A DNA stretch of 64,000 nt from Desmodus rotundus (lineage: Eukaryota > Chordata > Mammalia > Chiroptera > Phyllostomidae). The stretch is taken from the NCBI RefSeq assembly GCF_022682495.2, contig NC_071387.1, forward strand, positions 149,466,347 to 149,530,346, read 5' to 3'. Below the pieces are notes generated by a model. It searched no databases, had not been told where the DNA came from, and worked only from the letters and a program-made list of their open reading frames with translations. The translations under genes and the position numbers were made by a program. This document shows positions 32,086-44,769 of this stretch, piece by piece; positions within the stretch are counted from its first letter, which is position 1, and every line of letters begins with the position of its first letter.

Positions 32086-33974
32086 TATTGTTCCACCTAC
32101 ACACTGAAACAAAGAGGCTCAGAATGTGTGAGCACTCACCTTAGATCGAAACTATTTGTAAACACATTCTTTTACAGTTCAAGAAATTACATAAATACAT
32201 GCATATCTATAAAGGAGTTTATGTTCATTTTGACACCAGTTTCATCCAGTTCTTCCACACTAAGGAACTGGTTAAAAAAGTTTAGCAGGTGTGGTTAAGG
32301 AGACTATTTCTGGTTTGATTTTGTTCTTCTGGCTGTTCCATGTCTCCTTGCCACTATGCCCTTACTTTAGGAGTCTTACTACCATTGGCAGAAAAAGAAA
32401 AATCTCAGCACCAAGTCATGTGATTACTCTTATTTCATCTTAATTTCTGGATATTTTCTGAGTATGGGAAGGATGCATCCTTAATACATGCTGGCAACTA
32501 CCAGCACAAGCCACCATTACCCTTGCCTGGTCTGGAACTGTTGCGTGGGAGCTCAGTGTCTTGAGGATTCTTTCTTGCAATGGTTCAGCCTCTGTTTGCT
32601 TGGCCTTGCTATTCTGATTGCCCCTGACCTGCCCTGTCCTCTACCTCTATGCTGTGAGTGATCAGCAGAAGTCCTGACACCACTGAAGAGGAAGAAAAGG
32701 CATGTTTAGGTTTTGACTCTTCTTGGTTTATGCCAATGGATTTCCTCATTGCAAAGAAACATGGGCCCTCTGCTACTCCCTGTGCCACATCATTAAATCT
32801 CCTGCCTGCCATGTTTCCAGCCCAGCATCTCACAATGTGAGCAGCCGAGGGCTCGGAGTCAGTGAGGTACACACTACCTTAGAATTTCCAAAGGACTGAG
32901 CTACACTTGAGGGTTTACTTTCACAGCTTGCCCAAGTCTCAACCGGGGAGTTGTAATTTAGTTAGTGAGGAAACTGAGCCCACTGCCCCTTATTCTCTCT
33001 CTAGTGAAGAGGCAAGATGGGGGTAGGATGAAATTGCAAGGAAAAGGAAAATTTTACTACATAGCTGGGAGGGCAGGGTTCTCATTCAGGCAAAGAGGAG
33101 GAAAAAAACACAAAAGTTCAACCTTGAAGAGAAATGAAAAATGATGTAAACAATGTCATAAAAAGTAGGTAAAAAATTGTAATTTCAAAATAAAAGCAAA
33201 TCAGAGTTAGGTATTTTTACATATAGGGATATGAGACTTTTTGAATGGCAACTATTTTTTTCAGGATTTAAAAAATTAAATCAGTTTCTATCACATGGTT
33301 TATAAAGAATATTTTGGTATATGGAAAATAAAATTACCTATAGCTTTTATCTGCAGCTTTATTTTAACAATCTTTTAAAGCATTTCTTGATTTTTTTTTT
33401 TTTGAAAAATAGGGCCGTCTGTATGTGACAAACACATTTTTTAAGAATGTGTTCCTCACTCCCAGTCAACTGGCCTGCTATTCTGGACCCTAACCTGGAC
33501 CATTCCGCTTCACCAAAAATCTCAGGGTTATTGCTAGCGCTCCACTTCCTTAATTAATCATTTTCTTTTTGGTTGATTTGACATGGGGTCTCTCGGTAGC
33601 CTGACATCTAGTCTCCTCTTCTCAGCTCATATTCTTCAGTTTTATATACTTCCCTGTGTGTTCACCACAGAAGTTTATATTCATTATTAAGTCATTCATT
33701 AGGCAATAACACTAGGGGGAAAGAGAATGTAATTGGCTTGTGGGCATCTTGAGGGAGAGGAAATTAGGAACATCTTTATTTCCAAGGACAGAAACACAGA
33801 ACACACAAGAAGGAACTCTCCAAAGAGTCAAGTGACCAGGAGGAGAGCTTTCCTACATGAGCAAAAAGCTTTGGGTGGACAGCATTTCTTTAGGGGGCTG
33901 ACGTACTAGATGGCATAGAAAGAGATGGCAGTGCTTGATGGTTTGACTTGGGGGAAATCAGGTTTGATATTTTA
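32086..33974. other. No gene seen; unassigned
   Basis: About 1.9 kb. A T13 tract lies near 33392, and 33100-33400 is strongly AT-rich. Frames of 60-87 codons cross on opposite strands at 32609-32872. No repeat is securely assigned. Confidence 0.4.
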
Positions 33975-34067
33975 TAGATTTTAGAAAAGAATTGCTTTTA
34001 TTATAGAAAATTAAAAACACATACAAAATTAGAGAAGATAATATAATGGAATCACATGTACCCATGA
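33975..34067 (-). repeat. L1M 3' UTR fragment, antisense
   Basis: 'ttgcttttattatagaaaatt', 'acacatacaaaattagagaag' and 'atcacatgtacccatgaccc' are the reversed L1M segment also seen at 18510. The VES SINE interrupts it at the 'cccatgaccca' position. Confidence 0.6.
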
Positions 34068-34257
34068 CCCAGAGAGAGGGAGAGAGAAAGAGAGAGAGAA
34101 ATATCAGTGTGACAGAGAAACATCCATTGGTTGCCTCTTGTCAGTGCCCAAACTGGGGCTCAAACCTGAAACTTAGGTATGTGCCCTGACTAGGGAATCC
34201 AACCAGCAACCTTTTGGAGTACGGATGATGCTCCAACCAAGCCACCAGCCAGGGCTA
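34068..34257 (-). repeat. VES-type SINE, antisense
   Basis: It begins with a GA-rich tail and 'aacatccattggttgcctcttg'. It then has 'gccctgactagggaatccaacc', the reversed B-box region, and ends 'gccaccagccagggct', the reversed A-box head. More diverged than the copy at 47411. Pol III-type boxes are recognisable but mutated. Confidence 0.85.
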
Positions 34258-34369
34258 TTTTTTTCTTTTAAACACGGCTTTCCTGCAGCTCCCCTTGGCT
34301 GAGCCCTAAGAGAGTCAGGGCCTCCCTCAAGCAAGTATTAGTGACAGCTTTGAATCCCTTTCCAAAATG

Positions 34370-34869
34370 TTTTTTTTTAAGTGCATTATTTTATTCGAAT
34401 ATTATATACATTAAGAAAAGTGCACAAATCAAATATAAAGCTCAGTGACTTTTTAATCAACTGGACATGCCTGTGTAAACCAATACCCAGGTCAAGACAC
34501 AGAATGTTACCAGCGTCCCAGAACCAACCCCCACCCCCAGCCCCCTGCCTCTCCCATGCCTCCTTTGAGTTACTAGCCCCTCTGGAGGTGAGTATTACAT
34601 GAACTCTGACCCAACACATTAGTTTTGCCTCCTGTTTTGGACTTTATACAAATGACTGGAGTGTATAGCATGTACTATTTGTGTCTGGTTTCTTTTTCTC
34701 AACATCATGAGGTTAATATACTTTGTTTCATGGAGTTTTAGTTTATTCATCTTTGTTGTGGATAGTGTTCCATTGTATGAATATTATCCACTTTACTGTT
34801 GATAGACATTTGGGTTGTTTTCAATTTGCAGTTATTACAAATGCTGCTACTATGAATGTTTCTATGCAC

Positions 34870-34925
<56 letters not shown>

Positions 34926-35690
34926 TTTTGGGTATATACCTAGGAATAAAATCACTGTGTCATGAGTTTTGTATATAATCAGTTGAAATGAACTGCCAGT
35001 TTCCAACCTGGTTGGTTCAACAAGGTTGAGTATCCTGGCGTGTTTCCATACTCCTTCGTAAAGTGTCTCTGAATCTCTTACCCATCTTTCTATTGGTTTG
35101 TGTATCTTTTTTCTATCAAATTTCTTATTGAATTACAAGATTATTAAGTCTTTTCCTTATTGAATTATTCTTGATATGAGTCTTGTCAGACATTTGTATC
35201 GCAAGTATTTCCCAACGAACGGCTTGCCTTTTCACTGTCTTAATTGTGTTCTTTGATGAACAGAAGTGTTTCGTTTTTGTTTTTAAATACTGGTACTTTT
35301 CGTATTCTATTTAAGAAATTTCTGTTTCCCCCCACCCAAATCTCCCATGCTTCCTCTGAAAGTTGTATCATTTTGACTTCCTACTTGGATACACAATTCC
35401 TCTGGTTGAGCTGATTTTGTACAGTGTGAGGTAGGCATCCAGGTCCATTTTTCCCTATCTGGATACACAGTTAATTCGGTAACAATTGTGCAGTGACTAC
35501 TTTTCCCCACTGCACTGCAGCGTGATTTGTGTCATCTGTTGTAGCCAAACATGTGGGGGTCTGTTTCTGGACTCCCTGTTTCTGTTCCACTGCCATATTT
35601 ATATATGATTATGCCAATACCACACTATTATTATTAATTTGCAATATGCATATAATGTGATTGGATAGCACACTCCTTCCACTTTGCTAT
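34370..35690 (-). mobile_element. L1M ORF2 end and 3' UTR, antisense
   Basis: Reversed L1 landmarks are 'gttccattgtatgaatattat', 'gatagacatttgggttgtttt', 'gggtatatacctaggaataaa', 'cttgccttttcactgtctt', 'gtgaggtaggcatccaggtcc' and 'gccaataccacactatta', in the right order over 1.3 kb. A TA array sits inside it at 34875-34922. All frames are broken. Confidence 0.9.
34875..34922. repeat. (TA)n microsatellite inside L1M
   Basis: About 23 uninterrupted AT units. The perfect dyad can extrude as a cruciform and explains the YIYIYI-type frame. Confidence 0.97.
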
Positions 35691-35699
35691 TCTTTAAGA

Positions 35700-35980
35700 A
35701 TAGAAGAAAAAGGTGAAGAAATTAAGAAGTACAAATTGCCAGTTGTAAAAATAGTCACAGGGATGTAAGGTGTAGCACAGGGAATAGAGTCAATACTATC
35801 ATAACAGCTAAGTATGGTGTCAGGTGGGCACTAGACTTACTGGGATGATCGCTTAGTAAGTTATATAAATGTCTAATCACTGTTTTATACACCTGAAACT
35901 AATGTAATATTGCATGTCAACTGTAATTAAAAATTTAAAAATATGTATAAATAAATAAAATAAAATTAAAAGCCATCGCA
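35700..35980 (+). mobile_element. L1M 3' UTR, plus orientation
   Basis: 'caaattgccagttgtaaaaatag', 'cagggatgtaaggtgtagcac', 'cactagacttactgggatgatc' and 'tacacctgaaactaatgtaat' are the plus-strand L1MA-type 3' end, followed by an A-rich tail. It lies head-on against the antisense L1M at 34370-35690. Confidence 0.85.
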
Positions 35981-37516
35981 GGGGGAGGTAATAGCAGTGG
36001 AGATGCTTACCAGGCCCTCCCCGGCGGTGGCCGCGTGAGCGTAAGTTCTGCTTGGAGGACAGCTAAAGCACGAGGCAGCACGTGTGTCCAGGTGTCGTCT
36101 CTTGTAATGTCTGGCCTGTGGCGGCATTTTCCTCTTCATCACTGCCTAAAGTTACACAGAAGTAACCTCTAGAAGTCACCGAGTCTATCTCCGAAGTAGA
36201 CTCTTCCTTATTCAGAGCCTGAAACTCATTGTTCCTGAACTAAGTTTCACTAATAAGTCACAGTTGGTTTTGTGGCCTTTTTCTCTCTATGACAAGAATT
36301 GCACTCCAAACCCAGCTATGTGAGAAGAGGGGAGCATCTCCTAGAGGCTATTGGGGCCTGTGACCTAAGTGGTATCACAACCTGTCAGCAAACGGGAGGG
36401 TCCACATCCCCTAGGCATTGTTGTTGTCAGGCTGGGAAGGGCGGGAAGGAGAAAGGAAGCATGCAAATTGAGTCTTATGTCTGACATCCCTACCAGCCAT
36501 GACTGACCCGTGATCATGCTGCCCTGACACACAGTACGTCCTGGAAACCCAGGAGGAACAGCCTCCCCTTGTTAGGGGTTTGGGCAGTGTGTGTGTTTGT
36601 GTGTGATACCGGGTACTTTTGGAGGTGTAATGAACTTATTATACACAATCTGAACCACCAGGAGAGCCATTTTCTTTGTCCATGAGGACATTACTTCCTG
36701 TGGTCGTACACGGCCCAATCTGCACATTTGGAAATGGCAACGCTTGTGCTATTATGAGTTTTTGTATCCATGAAAGAAGAGGAGCTTGACCTCAGAAAAA
36801 CCTAACCCTACTTACTCCCCGGGTACCTTCAGTCTGGCTTAGAAAACAGAACACAAATTGTCGTGCCTAAGAGTTTCTGTCAAAACCTCGATCTATAGTT
36901 GCAAAGGCAAGAAAAGTGTTTGTAATTAATCTCTCAAAACTTCTCATTCCTTTACCCAATTCATCCAAAGAGCTTGGGAGAACTGAGCGTGTGCCATGTA
37001 AACTAAAGGGATTTTCCAGGATCATTGGGCATAGTTAGTTTCTTCTGAGGTCAAGTCCATACAAAGGTGGTTGGGTCTGGTGTTGAATCCAGGTCACTGT
37101 TCTATGCCTCTTCCTTCACGCCCTTCAGGGTTGGTGGTGTCTTTCTGCCTGAACATCTATCTCAGTTTGTGCCAGTTTCATTTATTGTAGAAGTTTGAGT
37201 AGAGTTGAATCTCAAAAGAAGAGTTTGGGGGTCTGTTCTTATTTCTCCACAAAGGAACATGATTCTCTAAGTAAATTTAGTAAAATTTCCCTAATACTAG
37301 GATTGGGAGGAGAAGCCTTTGTCGGGTCACAGAAGGTTCTGCTATATCATTCCTCCCAGTAATAGTTACTACTTACTTCTGGTACATTTGCGTAACTTCA
37401 AACATCAAGGAAATGGAGCACTTTCAAACAGGGATCTATAAGACTCCAGAGGACCTGCTACTTCCATCAGCAACAACTACCTAAAACCTTCTCTAGATTA
37501 AAAAAAATTACATCTT
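35981..37516. other. No gene seen; unassigned
   Basis: A short CpG-containing stretch lies at 36020-36110 ('cccggcggtggccgcgtgagcg'). A GT-rich run lies near 36585. No repeat or exon is recognised. Confidence 0.4.
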
Positions 37517-37710
37517 GCTCTGGCTGGGTGGCTCAGTTTGTTGGAGCAGCATCCCATACACCAAAAGGTTGAGGGTTCAATTCCCAGTCAAGGCACATCC
37601 TTAGGTTGCAGGTTCCATCCCTGGTCAGGGCACATATGAAAGGCAACCAATTGATGTTTTTCTCCCATATTAATGTTTATCTCTCTCTCTCTCTAAAGTC
37701 AATAAACATA
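37517..37710 (+). repeat. VES-type SINE, plus orientation
   Basis: The head is 'gctctggctgggtggctcag'. A tRNA A-box-like segment lies near 37526-37545, and the B box 'gggttcaattccc' is at 37573-37585. 'ggtcagggcacatatgaaa' and a CT run lead to an 'aataaa' tail. Flanking 'acatctt' and 'acatatctta' suggest a decayed target duplication. Confidence 0.9.
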
Positions 37711-40700
37711 TCTTAGGGTGAGGAACAAAATGCACATGTATGTGCATATATATACACACATATACTATATGTTATATATGTCATATACAAATATATGTGT
37801 ATTACATCTCACTAGGCACTCTGTATTATGTAAAGCATTTGGCAAAGTGCCTTGTTCAAATTCACATTCAGCATCCAAAAGTTGGCAGTTTTTATTAGGA
37901 TGCTATTAGTTTGGGTCATGCATTTTTTTCACATTGGAAATACATCATTGGATGTAACAAAATATGAAAAAGAGAGAGCAGATGCTTCATCAATGCACAT
38001 TTTGCAAATGCTCTGTTTTTAAAAAATTCTGGAAGTCATTAAGACTTCTTACCATCTATGAATACTTACCAAACATTTTTCACAGAACACGAATTCCCCA
38101 GGAAAGGAACTAAACTTCTCTGTCTTTTATAGTCACTTCAACCCTGGGTTAGACTACTGAATCAAGAACAGCCTTCCCCATAACACGATGAATTAGCAAA
38201 CAACTAACTTTTCTCAAAGGGATTATTTTTCCTAACCTCTCTAGGCTCTGCTGCCAAGCACAAAGTTGCTTAATAATTACAGTAACAGGGGATGTTTTTA
38301 GCCAAATGTCCAATTCTATTAACATTTCAGTCATATTGTATAAAATTTACATAATAAAGGTACATAAAAACAAAAAGGAAGTGGTTATTAATGGTCAGAG
38401 GAATGCTAGAGGAAGATCTTGCATAGAAGCATTTGCACTTTTGGTTCCTAATACATAATATCATATGCCTCAGTCCTCTACTTAACATTGTGTTCGGTGC
38501 CATTTCCTCATGCCCTCCTGACTCCCAGCAATGACCGAATATAGATTAAGTTTCATTCACATGCTTTCAAAAGTCACACTCCACAATTAAATTTTGGATC
38601 TACTCTTCACTAAGCACTTTCTTCAAGAGGAACGTTTATGTTAGAGTTTAGGAAGGTTCACGTTAAGGCAGGGATGTAACAAGGGCAGGTTGGCAGGCTA
38701 TCCAGAACCCCATAAAATGGCTTAAACTTTGTAAGTTATCGTTAACCTAGGAGTCCTTTGTTCTGAAGACTGATTCAATAAGTATCTGAAAATAGATGTG
38801 TCTCATGGACCAACTGACATTAACTCCAGCTCATGAGATTCCAATGTTTAAGAGCCAGATGGCTAATGTATTAGTTCATGGTGAGACTGTAAATGATGTG
38901 GGGGTGGAACAGGCATCAGCAAATCCGTGTGGATTTCCAAATGATACTCAGAAAGTATGGAGTTAGGAAATAGTGATTTGACTGTATTTTAATGTTACAA
39001 CGCTACAGCAGTATAATGCACCCATTTATCTAAAATACAAATATCTGCATTTTCTAACATCTAATGAGAATTCTAGGACCCTTCCCCATGATTTTAGTAT
39101 GTTGGAGAATAGACCGTGGTTCTGTAGTATTTGTCAACAAGTATGGCATTGATGTTCTGATAAAGAGGTCCAATCTCATTATGCAGAACTGTCCCACATA
39201 TGTTTAGCATTCCTGGCCCTGATTATAGATTACAAGGACACTCCCCAATTATTTTAATAGCCAAAAGCAGCCTCATAAACTTTTCAATGCCCTATTGAAG
39301 GGAGGAGTTCATTTCTAGTTGAGATCCACATGTTGGCCTTTAATGGAAAGGGTCAAAAAGTTAAAAGCTTCTGCTTTCTGCACAGTACGCACACTCTTTT
39401 GATGGGCTTAATTTCTGAGATGGCCTTGGACTTCTCTTTCATTAGAAAATGTCTTAGAGGTTTATGTCAAATATATAAATAGCCAAGGGACTTCCATTAG
39501 AGGCCACCTGGGGACCCAGGATAGAGCCCATGGGGGAAAAATCCAAACAGCCGACTCTAAGGGTGAACTTTATCAATACCAGTGTGTTTTTGTACATTTT
39601 TAGTGGGAGAATCTGTCCCCAAGAGATTTCATGTAGACTCCAGTTTAATATACAGATGAGAGTGAGCTACTCTAGGGGAAATGGTGATGGGGTAGAGAGG
39701 CAATCTCTGCCCGCTCAACTTCCTTAGTACTCCCTCCCGAAGGCAGCCCTGAGATAATTGTGTGAAACCCTAGGGTTCTGAGAAACACAGTTGGAAACAT
39801 TCTGGTCATCTAGGCCCATGCATGGCCTGGCCCTGCTCATTAAGGTAGGCCATCACATGTGGATTTGAGGTCAAAACCCTACCTTGTTTGATAATGTGTC
39901 TCTGCCCAGGGTGTGCTGTGGGGACTCTGCAAAGAAAGATGGCAACTGTGCTTAGAATTGGGAATTCACTGACCTGACTACCTTTTACTCAGGGGCATAG
40001 GCTGCTTCTGCCTTCCTGGGACTGCGTTTCTGGGATGGTCCACAGTCACCGTAAGACCCTCCACGCCTGTGGTGCTCAGTGCCCATTCCTACTTCTGAGT
40101 TTGGCAGAAGATATGGTGATATCTTTAGTAACCTCTCCTCTATCTTTGGGATATAGTCTTCCTTTAGGGTGTCTTTTTATGTATCTGCTTTATGTATCAT
40201 ATATTTATATTATTGTTTAATTTCATAAATATTTATTTTTTACTTCTCTAGAAGTCTAGAGGGATTCTGCAATGGTCCCAGGAACCACCCACCTAACTTC
40301 TGTCATTGTCTTTAGGCAAAATTAGAGAGAAAAACACAACAAAATCCAAGAGACAAAAGGAAAGCTTAACTTCTAGTTGTTGTGTGCTCCTTGCACACAC
40401 CCAGTGATCGATACAATGGATAGTTCATAAACAAGAATACTTCCCTCAGGCCTGAGCAGTCTATTTTAAATACAGAGGGAAAGCCTTTAACTGAGGTGGC
40501 ACCAGAGAAGACGCACCCTCTCTGCGCTCTCTCCCTGCCTCCCCGGGACAAGTTCACCGATGTATCCCTCTGCTCTGGGCCGTGAACAAAGAAGGGACAC
40601 AGAAGATTCTGCTCTGCCTTATCTAACTTCTGAGGCCAGTGTAAGGCAAAACATGTTTTTCTTCAATGGTTCAAGTTTTGAACTGTTTAGATTTGGGTGT

Positions 40701-42325
40701 CTCTTCTCCCTCACTCCCCCTATTCCCTTATTTTTGGTACCCATTGCCAGCTTAATCTCTTTTTTTAGGCCACCAAATGAGCTCTCTGATAATTTTTAAC
40801 TATATTTTATTAGCTGTAAGATATTAAAAATGAAATAATAAATAGATTATGTTAGTAGAATTCTAGGCATTAGGGAGTTAAGTAAGAATTTTGGATTTGG
40901 TTAACTTTCTATAACCCTGGGTATAACTCTATGTGAGCATTTATTATCTTTTCTTTCTACACCAATTCTGCCGTTTCCTAGATACTTCTCTGTTTCCAAG
41001 AGAAGAGGAGCTGATGCTCTGACTGGTCAATGTGGGCAGCATTGACTTGTGAGTGTTTGTAGTGCCCCCGCATGTCACCAGCTCTCATTCTCCCATCCAT
41101 GAGACTACGTGGACCAGTGGCCTATCCTCGGTGACCGTGTAACCATTTCTCTCAAGATAAGGCAAAAGTGCCATAGAACCAGAACACTAGTTCCATTCTC
41201 CCTCGATTTTCTTATTTATGCATCTAGCCCAAGATTTCAATTTAAGAAATGGCAGAAGTCCCATTTAGGACTTAACTCTAACTTGTTTATTTCAACCCCT
41301 GCCTTCCAAAGAGAGCTATATTTGAATATTACACATATATGCAAGTATTAAAAAATGTGCCTTATTCCCATTTGGTTATTTTCCTTTGCACAGAGTTCCC
41401 CCAGGGAATTTCTTTGACAGTACAGAAGAGGGGGAGAAGGATTGTGGGAAGAGGGTAGCATTAACTGACAGAGCAGGAATAGAAAAAATCTTAGCTCTGT
41501 GGTTGCAAAACCAATAATGGGCCTCCTAGCTCTTCTGTAACATCATGAGCTCATTGAAGTTCATTTTTCAACCCCGGAGTGTCTTGAGGGCTTTAGATAT
41601 TCTCTGATCAAAGAGAAAATTTCTGCTCTTTTCCTTTTAAAATGATATGGATTAGAGAGAGGAATTTAGAAAACCCAGTTAAACCAAAGTAGTAAACTTA
41701 TCAATAAACAATGGGAATCATGAGTGGTGGAAAAGTCCAGGCTTATCATTATTTAATATCAATTGCCATCTGTTCCAGACTGAGTAACCCATCTGGTATC
41801 TGCTGCCAACAGGTACCAACACATCTTCCAGATGCCTCTGCTGAGCACAATCATTAAAGTTCGTGCTTAATTTAAAAACAGACGTATAGGGCAAAGTATA
41901 TGTGTCATCACAAGGGAAACTGTGATGGCTTTCACTTTTCTGACAACACCAATCTATTTACACAGAATCATTAGCTGGGTTGAAGGTGTGCTTCAGAGTA
42001 ACAACGTGTGTGTTGGGAAACTTAGTTGTGATGGTGTGCACAGCCACTGGGAATTGTAACTACAGGCATAAGAGAGGAATAGGCTTTGAGAGATGCCATC
42101 CATCAGGCTAAGAAGAGAGTGCTGGTATGTGAACAGGCCAGCGAAGAGTCCTCGTGATCACACGTCCTGACGTATTAAGCATGCGTGTGTGCAGGTGCTA
42201 TTCTGGCTGCCGAAGCTTGCAGTGCAAGAAGACAGACACAGCAGGAGGAGAAATAACTGTCAGCGAGACTTCAGCCTGCCCCCGAAGAGCCTGGCATTGA
42301 CCTCAAGAAGGCAGCCAAGAGACTT
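37711..42325. other. No gene seen; large unassigned stretch
   Basis: 4.6 kb with almost no recognisable repeats apart from a TA/CA-rich run at 37737-37804. Open frames stay below 82 codons. Composition is AT-rich and featureless. I cannot tell whether any part is conserved. Confidence 0.4.
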
Positions 42326-42329
42326 CATG

Positions 42330-42525
42330 GTATAGAGACGCCATAGCACTGGACTTGAAATCATGTGATTTGAATGTGAGTCCTGACTCTGCACTTCTCT
42401 AGTTGTGTGATTTTGACAAGTCACTTGACCTTTTTGGACTTGTCATCTCATTTTTCAAGAGTTGTCACAGAATCCTGATAAAGCTCCTTGTAAACTGTAA
42501 AGCAAGATAGAGCTGTTTCATATCC
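42330..42525 (+). repeat. MIR SINE
   Basis: 'gccatagcactggacttgaaatc', 'tctgcacttctctagttgtgtga', 'gacaagtcacttgacctttt' and 'tcacagaatcctgataaag' follow the plus-strand MIR layout. Confidence 0.8.
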
Positions 42526-44444
42526 CTTTGGAAGGAGTCAAGATACAAATGGGTTTTAATAATCAATCAATAAAAATAAGTTTATTATTAAAGTATCTAA
42601 AATGCTATTTTATCAAAAGAAAAATAATAAAAGATCAAGTTTGGAGGTGGCCAAAGTGGGGAGCAAAAGGGGGGCATCTATAATAGTGTCAACAATAAAA
42701 AAATTCAAGTCACAAAACATACACCCAAGCTGATCCACCATAACTATGAGGGTACATGACATTTAATGTATGACTAGGCAGGAACATCTCAATCATCAGA
42801 AGAGAGTGGGTAGTGAACTCCTGCTACCATCGATAAAGAGGAACTCGCTCTTCATTGCACAATTCTTTGGTACAGAATGCACCGAATTCTGGAGATGATG
42901 AGACAACAGGCCTCCCATGAATATCTGTAACTCAAGGTTCCAAAGCCTCTAAGTGCCATCCAAACCAGAATAGACACAAGTGATTCCTGGAAGGGAGGTG
43001 GTGAAATAGGAGGCAATTCTCACAGAGTGCCTTTGTTATGTGCAAACACTAGATGAAGGACTTTCATTCATTGTTTCAGGTAATTAGGTGGCTTAAATCT
43101 ATTTCTCATGTTCTTTATAGACATCAACCTCGTGACTCTGGTTTCATCAGAACTAACCATGTGCTAACCTGTGCTAACCTTTATGGGTTCTGGTTTTTCT
43201 CATTTCCTTCCTTTTCTCCAGTACTAACAAGATGTGCTTGAAAGATATTGACAGATAGCTTGCAGGGATATTTTTAGTTCTATGGATAAGAAAATCTCCA
43301 GCAAAGGTCAGATCTTTCTCTGTTTTAATTAAATTGCAGTTGAAGGTGATTATATCATAAGGGTAGTCAGCCAGCTAACTCTGCAACAGTATACACCCAA
43401 CCATCCGAAGCCTTTCATTACCATGTGTGTGTGAGGCTGACGTGGAACACAGGGCCAGCTTTTAATTTTAAATGAGACTTGATAATTGCTCAGAGTTTTT
43501 TTCAAAATTGTTGTCAAGGGAAATTTAATAAGGTTTTGCAGATTCACAGTGATTGAGATTATTATTTTATATTGGTATCATACTTTATACTTCCCCTTCA
43601 GACATGAGCAGACAATTTTTAAGAGAAGAAATTTATCATTAATTATGTGATATCACCAGCTGAAATCCTTTCCATGACTTCCAGAAGATATGTTTCCACC
43701 AGAAATTCTCAGAAGTATTTTTCCACTTACTTATATTTTCATGTATTTTCCAGGTGAGGAAACTGTTGGAGTCCATTTTGAAACCAAATATTTACACATA
43801 TTTCCTTAAGAGAAAAGAGGAAATATGTTTTTTCCAAGGGAGAGAGAATGTTAAGAACTATTCCTGAAGTTTTATGGCTCTGATGCGGTTAAAATATTGC
43901 TGCTTTGAAAATGAATACAAACATTGTCACTTTATATAACTGTTTCTTATTGGACCCTATGCAAGCAACAACCCAGCTCCCCAGATGATTTAGCTCAACC
44001 TGCCTTTCAGACTAAGTCAGTGGGCAATAAAGAATTTTTAAATTGGCTTTCTGGGTTACAAATTAGGTATCAGCATATTTATTTTAAATGCTAGAAAATA
44101 TTCCCAAAACTGCTTTTAAAAGATCTAAAAACACTTATTCAATCAGGAGTACTTATCATTTGGCTCTTTGGTTTTTATAGATTCACAATAAGTTTGCTTT
44201 ATTAAGCAAACAGAGAAGCAGTTGTGCAGAATGTGGCAAATGAGAATTGGATACCAAGACGGTGAAACAAGGCAGCGCTATGGTTAGTGACTGCTAGTGA
44301 TTATATCTTCCGATGAGTTCCTTTCTTGCTAGACTAGAGTCTTCCTAATTGAAATATATAGGAGAGGAATAGAAAGGGAGGGAAAAGAAACAGAAAGGCA
44401 CAGAGGGAGGAGAGAGGAGAGAGAGGAGAGAGGACAGGGAGGGG

Positions 44445-44445
<1 letters not shown>
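42526..44445. other. No gene seen; unassigned
   Basis: AT-rich. A 14-base tandem 'tgtgctaacc' doublet lies at 43160-43179. No gene-like frame. Confidence 0.4.

Positions 44446-44502
<57 letters not shown>
44446..44502. repeat. (GA)n microsatellite
   Basis: A near pure GA array, preceded by a longer purine-only tract from about 44380. It lies 120 bases left of a CT array. Confidence 0.97.
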
Positions 44503-44504
<2 letters not shown>

Positions 44505-44618
44505 CCAGAAAAGAGAGAACACATCCTAATCAAAATGTAAATCTATTTGCCTTTTTCTACTTATGATCCCAACATCCCTTCACTGCTTCTTCCATGTATA
44601 TTCCTCTTCCTGGTTGAG

Positions 44619-44620
<2 letters not shown>

Positions 44621-44649
<29 letters not shown>
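44621..44649. repeat. (CT)n microsatellite
   Basis: A pure CT run of about 29 bases, complementary to the GA array at 44446-44502. The pair forms a large imperfect inverted repeat. Confidence 0.97.
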
Positions 44650-44651
<2 letters not shown>

Positions 44652-44769
44652 CATGCCAATTTAGCTGTAGGCCTCCCTCCAGAAAAGACTATGAAAGGTA
44701 TCCATTAGCCCCAATGAATTCAGCTTCAGCGACAATCTGGTTCTTTGAGTAGCTATTTGTGGTCTAAAA

